A stretch of DNA of 64,000 nucleotides from Arachis hypogaea (lineage: Eukaryota; Streptophyta; Magnoliopsida; Fabales; Fabaceae): positions 105,106,276 through 105,170,275 of the forward strand of contig NC_092048.1 in the NCBI RefSeq assembly GCF_003086295.3. Reading direction: 5' to 3'. The position numbers and the translations under genes are program-made. The notes beneath the pieces were generated by a model. The model saw nothing but the letters and a program-made list of their open reading frames with translations. It was not told the origin of the DNA and did no database searches. This document shows positions 54,461 through 64,000 of the stretch, piece by piece; the stretch's first letter is position 1; each line of letters begins with the position of its first letter.

Positions 54461-56259
54461 ATGAACAGAGATGGGAAAAAGGTAGAGATGTTTCAAGTTG
54501 GACCATGCCAAGATGCATATCAATTCGGAATTTTAATTGGCAAAAGATTCTCCAAACTCATAAAGACTAGGCTCGCTACTGACCTCATTCTTCATAATCA
54601 GCTTCTACCTTTTGCCAATAATACCCTTCAATCCCAATCACTCCTCCAAACCCTTTTCGATAATAATCAAAGAAAATTTCCAAGATATTGGGATGAACTC
54701 TTGGGTACTGCAGCAGGCAGCGCAGTGCCTCTTCTTCATGTAACTCTGAAATTTTCATGCCGGAGTCAAATGCTGCTACTTTATTAACAGTAATATCAAA
54801 TATCAAATTTATGGTATCTATTTTGGTTGTGCAGATTTTACTTATCAACTTCAGGAAGGAGATTCTTGCGTTCATTCCAAAAGAAGGAGCAAAGAGTTCC
54901 AGTGCAGATACCTTGGATGACTGCTCTGATGTTCTTGTTGTGGGCGAATCTATGGCCATTGCGGCGCACAATGAGGATGCAAATGTTGCGCTTGTTGGCC
55001 ACACGTGAGCTCAAATGCTTAATGTTTCAGTTATTTATTGCCCTAGCTTCAGCATTCGAATAGAGTTGTTTTCAATTTTCATTGTGGACTTCAATCAAAT
55101 ATGCAGCTATTTAATCAAAGGAATCTTGCCGGATGGAATGTTCTTCGTTGGTTACACTTATGCTGGAGAGCTTCCAAGCTGTGCCTTTGGCTTCAATAGC
55201 CATGGACTGGTAAACTAACATTCCTCATTCCAAGTTAATTTATACATATACATGCCTGGACTTAAGAAATTATCCCGTGATAACATCCTAAATGAAGATT
55301 CTCGAGAATTCTAGTACCTTATCAAGAGGTGTAATTCAAGCCAAGAATGTTACTTAAGTACAAAACTGTTTTGTGATCCTCTTAGGCCTTCACTCTGGAT
55401 TCTGTACCGCCGGCTGAAGATGAGGTCGTGGCCGGTGGCATAGGTCGCAACTTCATCTCTCGAGACATTCTTGAAGCTACATGCATAGAGGATGCCATCA
55501 GTGTTAAGCTTTTGCAGCCTTTTTTCGTTTTTTCATCTTTATGAGCTCATGATGAGTCTAATGTCTTCCTGTGACGCTGGTTTCTTCAGCGGATCCGGTC
55601 ATCAGAAATTTCTGTGGGGCATTGCTACAACTTAATTGAAACAAGTACACGCAGAATACTCAATGTAGAAACTGCCTCTAGGAAGCGGGATTCAGTTTTT
55701 GAGGTGGGGGAACCACCTTTCTTCCATGCAAACATGTATCTCCACCTACAAATTAATCAGGTAACTGACACACACAATTATCCAAATCAGAAAACACAGA
55801 CAAATTACTAGTTTGCAATTTCGCATATCAAGATATTATACATAATTCAATCAGTAGAACATTTCTTAATTCAGCGAGTAAATACATTCTTGGGTTTAAT
55901 TCAAGGTACATGATGAGAACTCAATCAGCAGGCAGAAAAGGGCAGCTGCCCTGCCCAAAAACTCAAAAGAGGATTTCCTGTCACTATTAGGAGATGCAGA
56001 TGACAGAAAATACCCCATTTACATGACAGGTAGTTTCGGACGAAAATCTGAATCCTTTCTCTTTAAATCTTATTTTTAACTATAAAATTTCCCCCATGCT
56101 ATTATCTTCTCAGGTCCACTGCTTCACACGCTCTGCACTGCTGTTATTGATCTGGACGAACAAACACTATCTATTATTGAAGGGAATCCTAAAAAAAGAG
56201 ATGTTTCTCATGTCTTCTCTATCAAACGTTGCCATGGTGATCACCCTAATGCAATTTAA
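54461..56259 (+). CDS. Peptidase C45 / acyl-CoA:6-APA acyltransferase-like protein (seven exons, 369 aa)
   Basis: Family members are N-terminal-nucleophile hydrolases or acyltransferases that self-cleave before a Cys. Exons: 54461-54739, 54835-55004, 55107-55209, 55386-55502, 55590-55760, 55906-56029 and 56114-56259. All have GT/AG borders and total 1110 nt (369 aa plus stop). The N-terminal part (PCQDAYQFGILIGKRFSKLI ... FPRYWDELLGTAAGSAVPLL) would be the cleaved alpha segment. The likely nucleophile is Cys123 in TLDDCSDVLV, followed by the family motif AAHNEDAN and by GELPSCAFGFNSHGLAFTLD. Later motifs are GHCYNLIETSTRRILNVETA and FSIKRCHGDHPNAI at the C-terminus. No break is seen. Natural substrates in plants are unknown. 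It is convergent with the VOC-like gene, 45 bp away. Confidence 0.88.
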
Positions 56260-56304
56260 CTATGATATGGATTGCAATAGATGAAGCTGTTAGTGGAGAT
56301 TCTG

Positions 56305-56846
56305 TTATACCGGCTCATAGAGGCCCGGCATATGACCATCAAGACACCGCATAGCTGCAACCTGATCACAAGCGAATGACAACAAACCTTGTTTCATTAT
56401 TCACACATCGAAAACTTTGAACATTTAAATGTTAAATGGATCATTCATTACCTTTCAGTGGATCTCATATTTGATAGGGCCATCTAGTTCAGCTCCTAAT
56501 GCCATTAATTTAGTGACTGTAGTGTTGATGTCTGTTACAGTAAATGATAGAAGCGAAGAGTAGCCCTTATGCATCTGCACGACTTGGTCAGTTGTGGCCA
56601 AGTGGTAGAGGTTGTTGAAATGGTTAGAAGGTGACAAATGATCAAACAGAAGGAGGACATGAGAAAAATAAGAAAGTACTTGGGGTTGGGTGAGTGCAAG
56701 AGGGCGAGGTGGAGAGGACCAGATTGAAGTTCGGCCCAGCGGAGAGTGCACACATTAGTGCTGAACCCCAACCCTTCGGAGTAGAACCGCGCAGCCTTCG
56801 GAACGTCCTTATGCAGTTGCAATATCCACCTGAACGACGCCGCCAT
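56305..56846 (-). pseudogene. Glyoxalase/VOC-superfamily gene with premature stop
   Basis: VOC proteins form metal-dependent sites from paired beta-alpha-beta units. ATG at 56846 gives MAASFRWILQLHKDVPKAAR, then FYSEGLGFSTNVCTLRWAEL and QSGPLHLALLHSPNP. A later exon (to 56452) reads MHKGYSSLLSFTVTDINTTV then KLMALGAELDGPIKYEIH. An in-frame TGA follows IH, at the position of a glycine in relatives, before the GTAATG donor. The last exon (56361-56305) reads VAAMRCLDGHMPGLYEPV and stops. The stop removes the final strand (GLYEP), which normally supplies a metal ligand. The first intron's acceptor is also unclear. It is either a young pseudogene or a truncated allele. Confidence 0.75.
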
Positions 56847-56849
56847 CAA

Positions 56850-57404
56850 CCTCTGATGGATTCTGTTCCTCTGTTACAGTTACACTTCAAATTATCACCA
56901 CTTGACACAATGGGGAAATAGATCTTCTCACCATCTAATATTTTCTCTCGTGTTCTTTCTTAGTCCACTTTTTAAGCGTATGGTGTAAAATTATACGAGT
57001 TAGTGTGTGTTTGGATTACAGTTTGCAAACAGGAGTTTGCATAAAATTGATTTTGCAAATTTGATTTTGGTCAAAAGTAGATTTGTGTTAAAGTGATTTA
57101 TGTTTGGTAATTTTTGTATCAAAATGGATTATAATATAATAAATGTTATTTGGCTTATACCATTTAAAATTATTTTTAAATAAAAAATTACTAAAATGAA
57201 CATTAACTTAGATTTTTTTATATTATCTTATTGTTTTAATTTAGATATTTAAATAGATTTTATTAGTTAATTTTATAATAAAATTAATATTTACTTACTA
57301 AAATAAAAATAACATATAAAAATAGACAAAATATATTTTTAAATAAAAATAAAAATTTTATATATATATATATATAATCAAATATGTTACATTTTTTAAG
57401 TATT
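56850..57404. other. Upstream region of the VOC-like gene and AT-rich MITE-like sequence
   Basis: From 57003 (gtgtgtttggattacagttt) the text resembles the start of a MITE common in legumes (tgtttggat-type end). The LINE inserted downstream of it. (AT)n occurs at 57361-57376. No gene seen. Confidence 0.45.
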
Positions 57405-57420
57405 AAATGTTACTTTAGTA
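57405..57420. repeat. Left target-site duplication of the LINE (16 bp)
   Basis: aaatgttactttagta, repeated exactly at 63175-63190 after the poly-A tail. Confidence 0.9.
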
Positions 57421-57475
57421 ATAAACTTTTAAATAAAAAAAACCCTAGCAGAGAAAGAGTACGTACTCAGAGAGA

Positions 57476-59027
57476 ATGAGAGAAGGAGAGAGCGGGAGAG
57501 AGCGTTTGAGGGTGAAACACGGTGAAGAAGATGGTCATGCCATCGAAAGAGATAAGGGGGAGAGTGTGGGAGGGTTTGCATCAGGTGTGAAGGAGGGATC
57601 AAGTAAGGGCGACCTTAGTTTCCAGGGTGACTTCCAAGATTTCGTTCCGTGACAAGGTTATTGGTTCTACGGTAGCCACATGGATAAATCGGGCTGAAGC
57701 TCTAGATGAGGATTCCATGGCAGTGGTCACTGGAAAACAAGGAGATCCTATGCCTCCAAGAGTTTACTTCTCCGAAGAGGCTAGGAACATCCTTTCTGAA
57801 CCATACAAGGAAGCAATTGTGATTAAGGTTCTTGGAAAAAGCCTTAGTTACACGGCCATGTTTCACAAATTGAAAGGGGTATGGAGGATCACCGGTGGAT
57901 ATGAAATCTTGGATGTGGGTTTTGGGTACTTCCTCGTTAAATTTGATCGCATGGACGATCGAGAGAAGGTTTTACTAGGGGGGCCATGGATGATCTTCGG
58001 TCACTATATTGCGGTCAAGCCATGGACACCGGATTTTAAACCTTGTGAGGACACTTTCGGGGAGACTATGGTTTGGATTCGAATATCTGGTTTGAGCATA
58101 TGGTACTATCAGGATAAAGCCATGATGAGAATCGCTTCTGCTGTGGGAAGACCAGTCAAGGTGGATCTGGCTACTAAGTTGGCGGAAAGGGGAAGATTTG
58201 CTCGGGCTTGCGTGCAAATTAATCTTGGTTTGCCGGTGGTCCGGAGTGTGATTGTCGATGAGTTTGAATATAAGGTGGAGTATGAATGCTTACACCTTAT
58301 TTGTGACAAGTGCAATTGTTTCGGGCATCCAGCAACTGACTGCAGAATGACCCCAATAGATTCGGAAAGGGTGGATCGAAAGGAAACATCAGTGACCGAG
58401 ACGGCGGCCCGGGTGGTGCAGCCACAGGAAGCTTCAAAAGAGAAAATTTTTGAATTTGGATGCAATCCCAAAGAGTCAGTGATAGTTACAGAAATTGGGG
58501 AGGAATTAGATGATACGTTGCATGGGAAGGAAGTGGGATCCCAACATTTGGAAAATGAGGCTGGCTGGACCAAAGTCAGCGGTAAAAGGAGAGGAAAATT
58601 GAGTCAATCAAACAAAGCCCAACAAACATCTAAAGATAAAATGCCGGTGCGCTCAAATCAGAAATTGGACCAGAACCGTGACTTTGGGCTACGTATGAGA
58701 GGAGCCGAATCAGGGGTGAAGACCGGGTCGGTTAGCGGATCTAAGGCACGCATGACATCTTCCAAACAGCAAGGGGTGAAGGGCAAATCTGTCTCCGTTG
58801 CGGTACCGACTTTCACTGCCATTATAAAAAATGGACACAAGAGGTTGCGCCCTTCTTCTTTGCAGAATTCGCCGTCGACTCCGGACTGCCTTGGCGACAC
58901 CAGCAAGCAGCAAATCGGCAAATTGGAAGGGTTGTCAGTGGAGGGACACAGACAAACCGGGCAACAACCGGACAAGGACAAGCAAGGCTCAGGGGGATAT
59001 GATGGTGGATCTTCATCATCTCGTTAG
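57476..59027 (+). pseudogene. LINE ORF1: DUF4283 and zinc-knuckle RNA-binding protein, frameshifted near the N-terminus
   Basis: The best start is ATG 57476 (MREGESGRERLRVKHGEEDG ...), but that frame ends at 57654. The conserved reading (ISFRDKVIGSTVATWINRAE) continues in another frame from about 57620 and is open to 59027; its first own ATG is 57717. DUF4283 covers YKEAIVIKVLGKSLSYTAMF ... GGPWMIFGHYIAVKPW ... FGETMVWIRISGLSIWYY. A CX2CX4HX4C knuckle CDKCNCFGHPATDC follows near 58305. The C-terminal half is basic and low-complexity. ORF1 would coat LINE RNA and escort it to the nucleus. The stop lies 44 nt before the ORF2 start. Confidence 0.85.
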
Positions 59028-59071
59028 GGACTTCAGCTGAGGTTGGTCCTTTTTACAATACAAATTATTTT

Positions 59072-62000
59072 ATGGATTATTTAGATTTAAGCTTTCTATT
59101 TTGGAATATTAGAGGTGCCTCTAATAAATTGGCCCGGGTTCATAGTAAGGAGTTAGCGAATAAATTTCATCCTACTTTTTTCATTCTGTTTGAAACCCAT
59201 ATTGCTTTCGAGAGGATGAAATCTTTTTGGAATAATCTAGGTTACCAGGGTGTTGGTATTGTTGAGGTTAATGGTCATAGTGGGGGTATCTGGGTTCTAT
59301 GTTCTAATTCAAATATTTCTGTGAGAGTATTGGATGTAGTTGATCAATGTATCAGTTTTGAAATCATTATGGGCAATACATCTAGTTACTGTAGTGCGGT
59401 GTATGCTAATCCGCATATACATCGGCGTAAAGAACTGTGGGGTGACTTGACAAGGATTGCTAATATGATCCACGGACCTTGGATTGTGTTAGGGGACTTT
59501 AATGATGTTTTGTTGCAGAGTGAAGCTAGAGGGGGGCAATTTAGACTTGCCAGAGCAGAACAATTTACGGAAACATTGGAGGATTGTGGGCTGTTTGATA
59601 TGGGGGCTATTGGGAGAAGATTCACTTGGTACAGGAAGGTGAAAGGTGGGGTGCAGGTGGCCAAGAAGCTTGATAGAGCAGTCATCAACCAGGACTGGCG
59701 ACTAATGTTTCCGGAGGCTTATACTGAGGTGCTGGCGTGCCTTCACTCTGATCATTGCTCATTATTCACTAGGTGCAAGATGGCAAAGAGGGCTACCAAG
59801 GGCCATCGTCCGTTCAGATTCCAGGCTGCGTGGATGACTCATCCTCTTTTTAGGAATGTTGTTGATACAGCTTGGAATAGAGGAGCTCCGGATGTAGTTA
59901 AATGTTTGTTGGAGGTTCAAAAAGATGCAACTAGCTTCAATAAAAAGGTTTTTGGCAATATTTTTGTTAAAAAAAGGGAGTTGGAGAGGCTTTTGAATGA
60001 CGTTCAGATTACTCTGGAAAGTCGGGAGGATCAACAGCTTAGGATCCAAGAGCAAGTTTTGCATCAGGAACTGAATGCTGTCCTTCTTCAAGAAGAGTTG
60101 TTGTGGTATCAAAAATCTAGAGAACAATGGGTGAGATGTGGAGACAGAAATACAAAATTTTTTCATCTGCAGACAGTTATCAGGAGAAAGAGGAACAAAA
60201 TTCATGGGTTATTTTTGGAGGATGGGTCTTGGACCACGGAGACTACGACTCTAGAAATGGCGGCAAATTCTTTCTTTCAAAAGCTCTTTTCTACAAGGGA
60301 GGATATTGACCTGGACGCCATGGAGCCTTTTCCTTGCCCGTCTCTTAGTACTGAGGCTTGTCAAAAGTTAGTGGAACCGGTGACGTCTGAAGAGGTTAAA
60401 AGAGCTGTGATGACCATGAGTTCATTTAAAGCCCCAGGGCCAGATGGATTTCAAGCAATTTTCTACAAAGAGTTCTGGGACACTCTTAGCAACGATGTGT
60501 GTAGACTGGTCAAGCGAGCCTTTGAGGGTGAGCCATTGAATGCGGCTATTTTCGATACTCTCATTGTTCTAATTCCTAAAGTGGAAGTTCCCTCTTCCTT
60601 ACGGGAGTTTCGGCCTATTAGCTTATGTAATGTAATTTATAAAATTGTCACAAAGGTTCTAGTTAACAGGTTCAGACCTTTCCTGTCGGAGATCATTGGT
60701 CCTTTGCAAGGAGGGTTCATTCCAGGAAGAGGAACCACAGAGAATATTATCATTGCTCAAGAGATTATGCACTTCATGAGGAACACCAAGTCTCGAAAAG
60801 GGACCATGGCATTTAAGATTGATTTGGAAAAAGCTTATGACAGGGTAGACTGGCGTTTTCTGGAAGCTACTTTGGTCCGGTTTGGGTTTCCAAAGGCTAC
60901 CATTAATCTTATATTGAATTGTGTGACTTCCTCTTCGTTGGCAGTTTTGTGGAATGGGAACAGGCTCCAAAATTTCAATCCGAAGAGAGGGTTGAGGCAA
61001 GGAGATCCTATGTCTCCTTATCTATTTGTACTCTGTATGGAAATGCTTGCCTGCTTTATCTCTCATAGAGTTTCCCAAGGTTTGTGGAACCCAGTTGCGG
61101 TTTCTAGGAATGGACCACGACTCTCTCATTTGATGTTTGCAGATGATCTTTTGCTTTTCTGTAAGGCATCAAAAGCTCAAGTAATAGAGGTCATGCATTG
61201 TTTGGACTTGTTTTCTAGAGCGTCAGGTTTAAAGGTAAATCTTCATAAGTCAAAGGCCCAGTGTTCAAAGAGGGTGTCGGAGAGGAGAAAAGAGGTTCTC
61301 TCAGGGGTCTCTAACATCCGGTTGTGCAATGATTTGGGTAAATACCTGAGAATTAACATCGGTCATGCCAGAGCTTCCAGGAAGACGGCTCAGGAGATTA
61401 TTGAAAAAATTTCGAGAAAGCTCTCCAGTTGGAAAGGACGCCTACTGAATAAGGCAGGGAGGCTTTGTCTTGTTAAATCGGTTATGGCCTCTATCCCAGT
61501 TTATGAAATGCAAATTTCTCTTCTCCCGAAGTATGCATGTAATAAAATTGATTCCTTGATGAGACAATTCTTGTGGAAAGGCCAAGCGACTGGAAAAGGG
61601 CTGCCTCTGGTCAGGTGGGAGGTCGCCATAACTCCTAAAAAGGCAGGAGGATTGGGTATTAGGGATACTTCCTGTGCTAACATGGCGCTTCTGGAAAAGT
61701 TGGTATGGGATTGTCTAAATAATAGTGAGAAGTTATGGGTGCAGGTTCTGAAGCATAAATATCTCAGGAATCAATCTGGTATGAACGGAAACAGTAGAAA
61801 TTCTTCATCGGCTACCTGGAAGAACATTGTTAGTGCCTATGAGCATCTCAAGGAAGGGCTTCATTGGAATATTGGAGATGTCCACAAATCAGTTTGGTAT
61901 GATGAGTGGACTCCTTTTGGTAAGCTTTGCAACCTTGTTCCTTATGTACATATTTCTGAATCAGATTTCATGGTGGCTGACTTGTGGAAAGGGGTGTCTT

Positions 62001-63133
62001 GGGAGGTTAATAGTCTTACCACGCCTATTCCGCATGAGATTAAGCAGTTTATTTGTGGTCTGAGATATCCTAGTTTGACTGAGTTGGAGCCACAGTGGGA
62101 GTGGTGGCCTGCAGCAACAAAAAAGTATAGTGCAAGGGAGGGTTACAGATGGTTATTAAAGAAAACATTAAATTGGAATGCCAACAGTAATTGGAATTGG
62201 TTGTGGAACACAAACATTCCAGAGAAGTTCAAATTTACTATGTGGCTTAGCTTACATGATGCTCTACCAACTGAGACCTTTCGATTCAAGCGGCATTTAG
62301 CTTCTTCAGATATGTGTAAGAGATGTAACAAGGCGCAGGAGACTATGGAGCATTGCCTTAGAGACTGTGAACGATCAAAGGCAATCTGGTATATGTTGGA
62401 TCCTAGTATCCTGGACTCGACGGCTGGTACTGCTCTTGAAGAGTGGTTTCGGAAGGCCTTGGCTAACAATGAGGCGTCCTTTGGTGCAGGGCTTTGGTGA
62501 GTATGGAGACATAGGTGCAATGACATATTCAACACTGACAACCCTTGGACAGACCATAAGGTTGTTGCCTTGGCCAGAATTACCGCCAAGGACTTACAGG
62601 TTTACAGGAATCGAAGCAATGCCTTTAGGTCTCTCCGAAATTGCCTGTGTTGGGAACCACCGGTAGGCAATAGTTTTAAAGTTAATTGTGATACAAGCTT
62701 GTATATGGATTCAAATGTAGCGGGATTTGGGTGTATTATTAGAGATTCTAAGGGAGATTGGATCTCGGGCTGCTCTGGAAGTATTCCCCCTTGGTCTATA
62801 ATCAGATGTGAATTATTTGCTGCTTGGATGGGGCTGGTTTTAGCTTGGGATTGCGGTTTGAGGGATATTATATGTGAAACAGATTGCCTTGACATTCTGC
62901 CCATCATGCATGAGCTTACAAGTGGGTATCCATCTGAAGTAACAGATTTGGTTCACAAGATTCAGGAGCTTTTATGTCGTCCTTGGCTTGTTCACGTTGA
63001 ATGGGTGTCCCGAGAAGCAAATAGAGCTGCGGATTGGATGGCTAAATATGGTGCCAAGAGTAACTCTAATCATGTTATTTGGTTTGAGCCTAGTGTTGAT
63101 CTCCAACGAATCATCCGCTCGGATTTAGAATAG
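59072..63133 (+). pseudogene. LINE ORF2: endonuclease, reverse transcriptase, zf-RVT, RNase H, with one nonsense codon
   Basis: Residues 1-230 form an EEP endonuclease (FWNIRGA, FETH, GDFNDVL, FTWYR, LDRAVIN, SDHCSL). RT motifs are FKAPGPDGFQAIFYKEFW, EFRPISLCNVIYKIVTKVL, GFIPGRGTTENI, FKIDLEKAYDRVDW, RGLRQGDPMSPYLF and the catalytic LMFADDLLLF. Near residue 1040-1110 lies zf-RVT (WNTNIPEKFKFTMWLSLHDA, CKRCNKAQETMEHCL). A TGA at 62498-62500 interrupts the frame. The same frame then encodes RNase H (VNCDTS, CELFAAWMGL, ETDCLDI, EANRAADWMAKYG) to TAG 63133. Endonuclease and RT would still be made as a 1142-residue product, so loss of RNase H is the only visible truncation. Confidence 0.92.
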
Positions 63134-63174
63134 TTTTTGCTTTGTTTCTTTCCTTGTTTAGTCACAAAAAAAAA

Positions 63175-63190
63175 AAATGTTACTTTAGTA
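63175..63190. repeat. Right target-site duplication of the LINE (16 bp)
   Basis: aaatgttactttagta, exact copy of 57405-57420. The first bases merge with the poly-A tail. Confidence 0.9.
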
Positions 63191-64000
63191 TTTTTTTACA
63201 TCGTACTCTTATTCTAGTACTCTCAATAATCTTATTTTTAATATTAATTTGAAATCCAACGTTTATGATTTTATTATTATATATGATTAATTTTTTATTT
63301 AATTTATCTTTTTTAATGGAATCATAATCTATATTATAAAAAATTACACTAAAACATAGTATAGCAGAATTACAATTATAAAAGATAGTACTGAAAATAA
63401 TAAAAAAATTAAATATTTACTTTATAGTGATTGAAACAAATCTAAAAGTTCTTAATGATCTTTTTATATAATATATTTTTAGTATTTTTAGTACTCTTTT
63501 TTTAGTATGTTATAATTTTTTACTATTATTATTATTTACAGTTAATTTTTTTATTTAATTTACTTTACCTAATAGAATTAATAAATCATATTATAAAAAG
63601 ATAATAACAAACATAATACACAAAAATCACGATTATAAAAGTGTATAATGTCAAACAAATAGTTAAAAAAATAAAAATAATAAATAATAGAAAAATAGAA
63701 CTCATATAAATAGAAATAACAAGAATTTTATAAATAATACAATAACATATACAAAGGATAAAGTTGGTAAAAAGTAAATAAAAGGTTAGTATCTATGGCT
63801 AAAAGCCCGTTAAGAAAACGCAGAAGCTAAAAATAGTTGCTTCTTGTAAACGCTAGTTTTGGCAGCAGAATCACTTCTGCGTTCATGAGAAAAAAATTTG
63901 CCAAACCAAAAGTTGAAACTTTCAAGAAATTTAAACGTGCTTCTTCCCTTCGAAAAGTCAAAATGCTCCTAAAATTTGACCCCAACGCAATTTAGTCTCT
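63191..64000. other. AT-rich flank to the window end, no gene seen
   Basis: Low-complexity AT-rich DNA. The last 200 bases (aaaacgcagaagctaaaaat, cttctgcgtt) look like the beginning of another repeat that leaves the window. Confidence 0.45.

Larger units (their letters stand above)
57421..63174 (+). mobile_element. Near full-length L1-type LINE retrotransposon (5.75 kb)
   Basis: Layout: 5' UTR, ORF1 (nucleic-acid-binding), ORF2 (endonuclease, RT, RNase H), a short 3' UTR and a poly-A tail at about 63165-63176. A perfect 16-bp target duplication flanks it, which shows insertion by target-primed reverse transcription with little 5' truncation. The coding sequence has one nonsense codon in ORF2 and an apparent frameshift near the start of ORF1. 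Otherwise frames are open over 4.9 kb, so the copy is young. Confidence 0.93.

Noticed and set aside
1..64000. CRISPR arrays, rRNA, tRNA genes, organelle DNA insertions
   Set aside because: No array of spaced identical repeats. The tRNA-Asp-like sequences at 1240 and 5773 are only 18-nt retrotransposon primer sites. No chloroplast or mitochondrial gene motif was recognised.

Overview
This window is nuclear DNA of a dicot plant, almost certainly a legume and probably Arachis (peanut or a wild relative). The host-gene families and splice sites are plant-type. LTRs carrying repeated 'ggcgttcaacgcc'-type words, and one LTR beginning TGATGAGCGGATA, resemble what I know of peanut retrotransposons. 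The genus is an inference; the plant assignment is secure. I see no rRNA, tRNA, CRISPR or prokaryotic features.

Bases 1-23970 are a stack of nested transposons. A broken Ty3/Gypsy element (1-2035) abuts a CACTA (En/Spm) transposon that runs on the minus strand and ends at a clear terminus at 23970. Its left end is missing. A 14-kb Athila-type element (4296-18307) sits inside the CACTA tnpD gene, flanked by acaat/acaac. A solo LTR (12153-13688) sits inside the Athila, flanked by perfect atccc repeats. This gives the order CACTA first, Athila second, solo LTR third.

Bases 23971-38386 are AT-rich gene space. They hold a decayed MORN-repeat gene fragment, microsatellites, a foldback element, a six-exon V-ATPase subunit E gene (plus strand) and a single-exon DUF1191 membrane-protein gene (minus strand), which converge.

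Bases 38387-54281 are again mobile DNA. A 2.6-kb hAT-like element has a perfect 8-bp target duplication and carries a piece of an outward K+ channel-like gene. Next come older LTR debris and a broken RPA-like gene. The last part is a candidate 10.2-kb Helitron (minus strand, 54281 to 44082) holding exons of several unrelated host genes, mostly in the Helitron's own direction: anoctamin-like, an unidentified coiled-coil gene, SEP-type MADS-box, CAD-like and FQR1-like.

Bases 54461-56846 hold two convergent host genes: an apparently intact seven-exon C45/acyltransferase-like gene (plus) and a VOC/glyoxalase-like gene (minus) with a premature stop. Bases 57421-63174 are a nearly full-length L1-type LINE with a 16-bp target duplication. 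It sits in AT-rich repeat DNA that runs to the window end.

The few genes likely to work for the host are VHA-E (vacuolar proton pumping), the DUF1191 membrane protein and the C45-like hydrolase. Most of the rest is transposon sequence or gene fragments carried by transposons.
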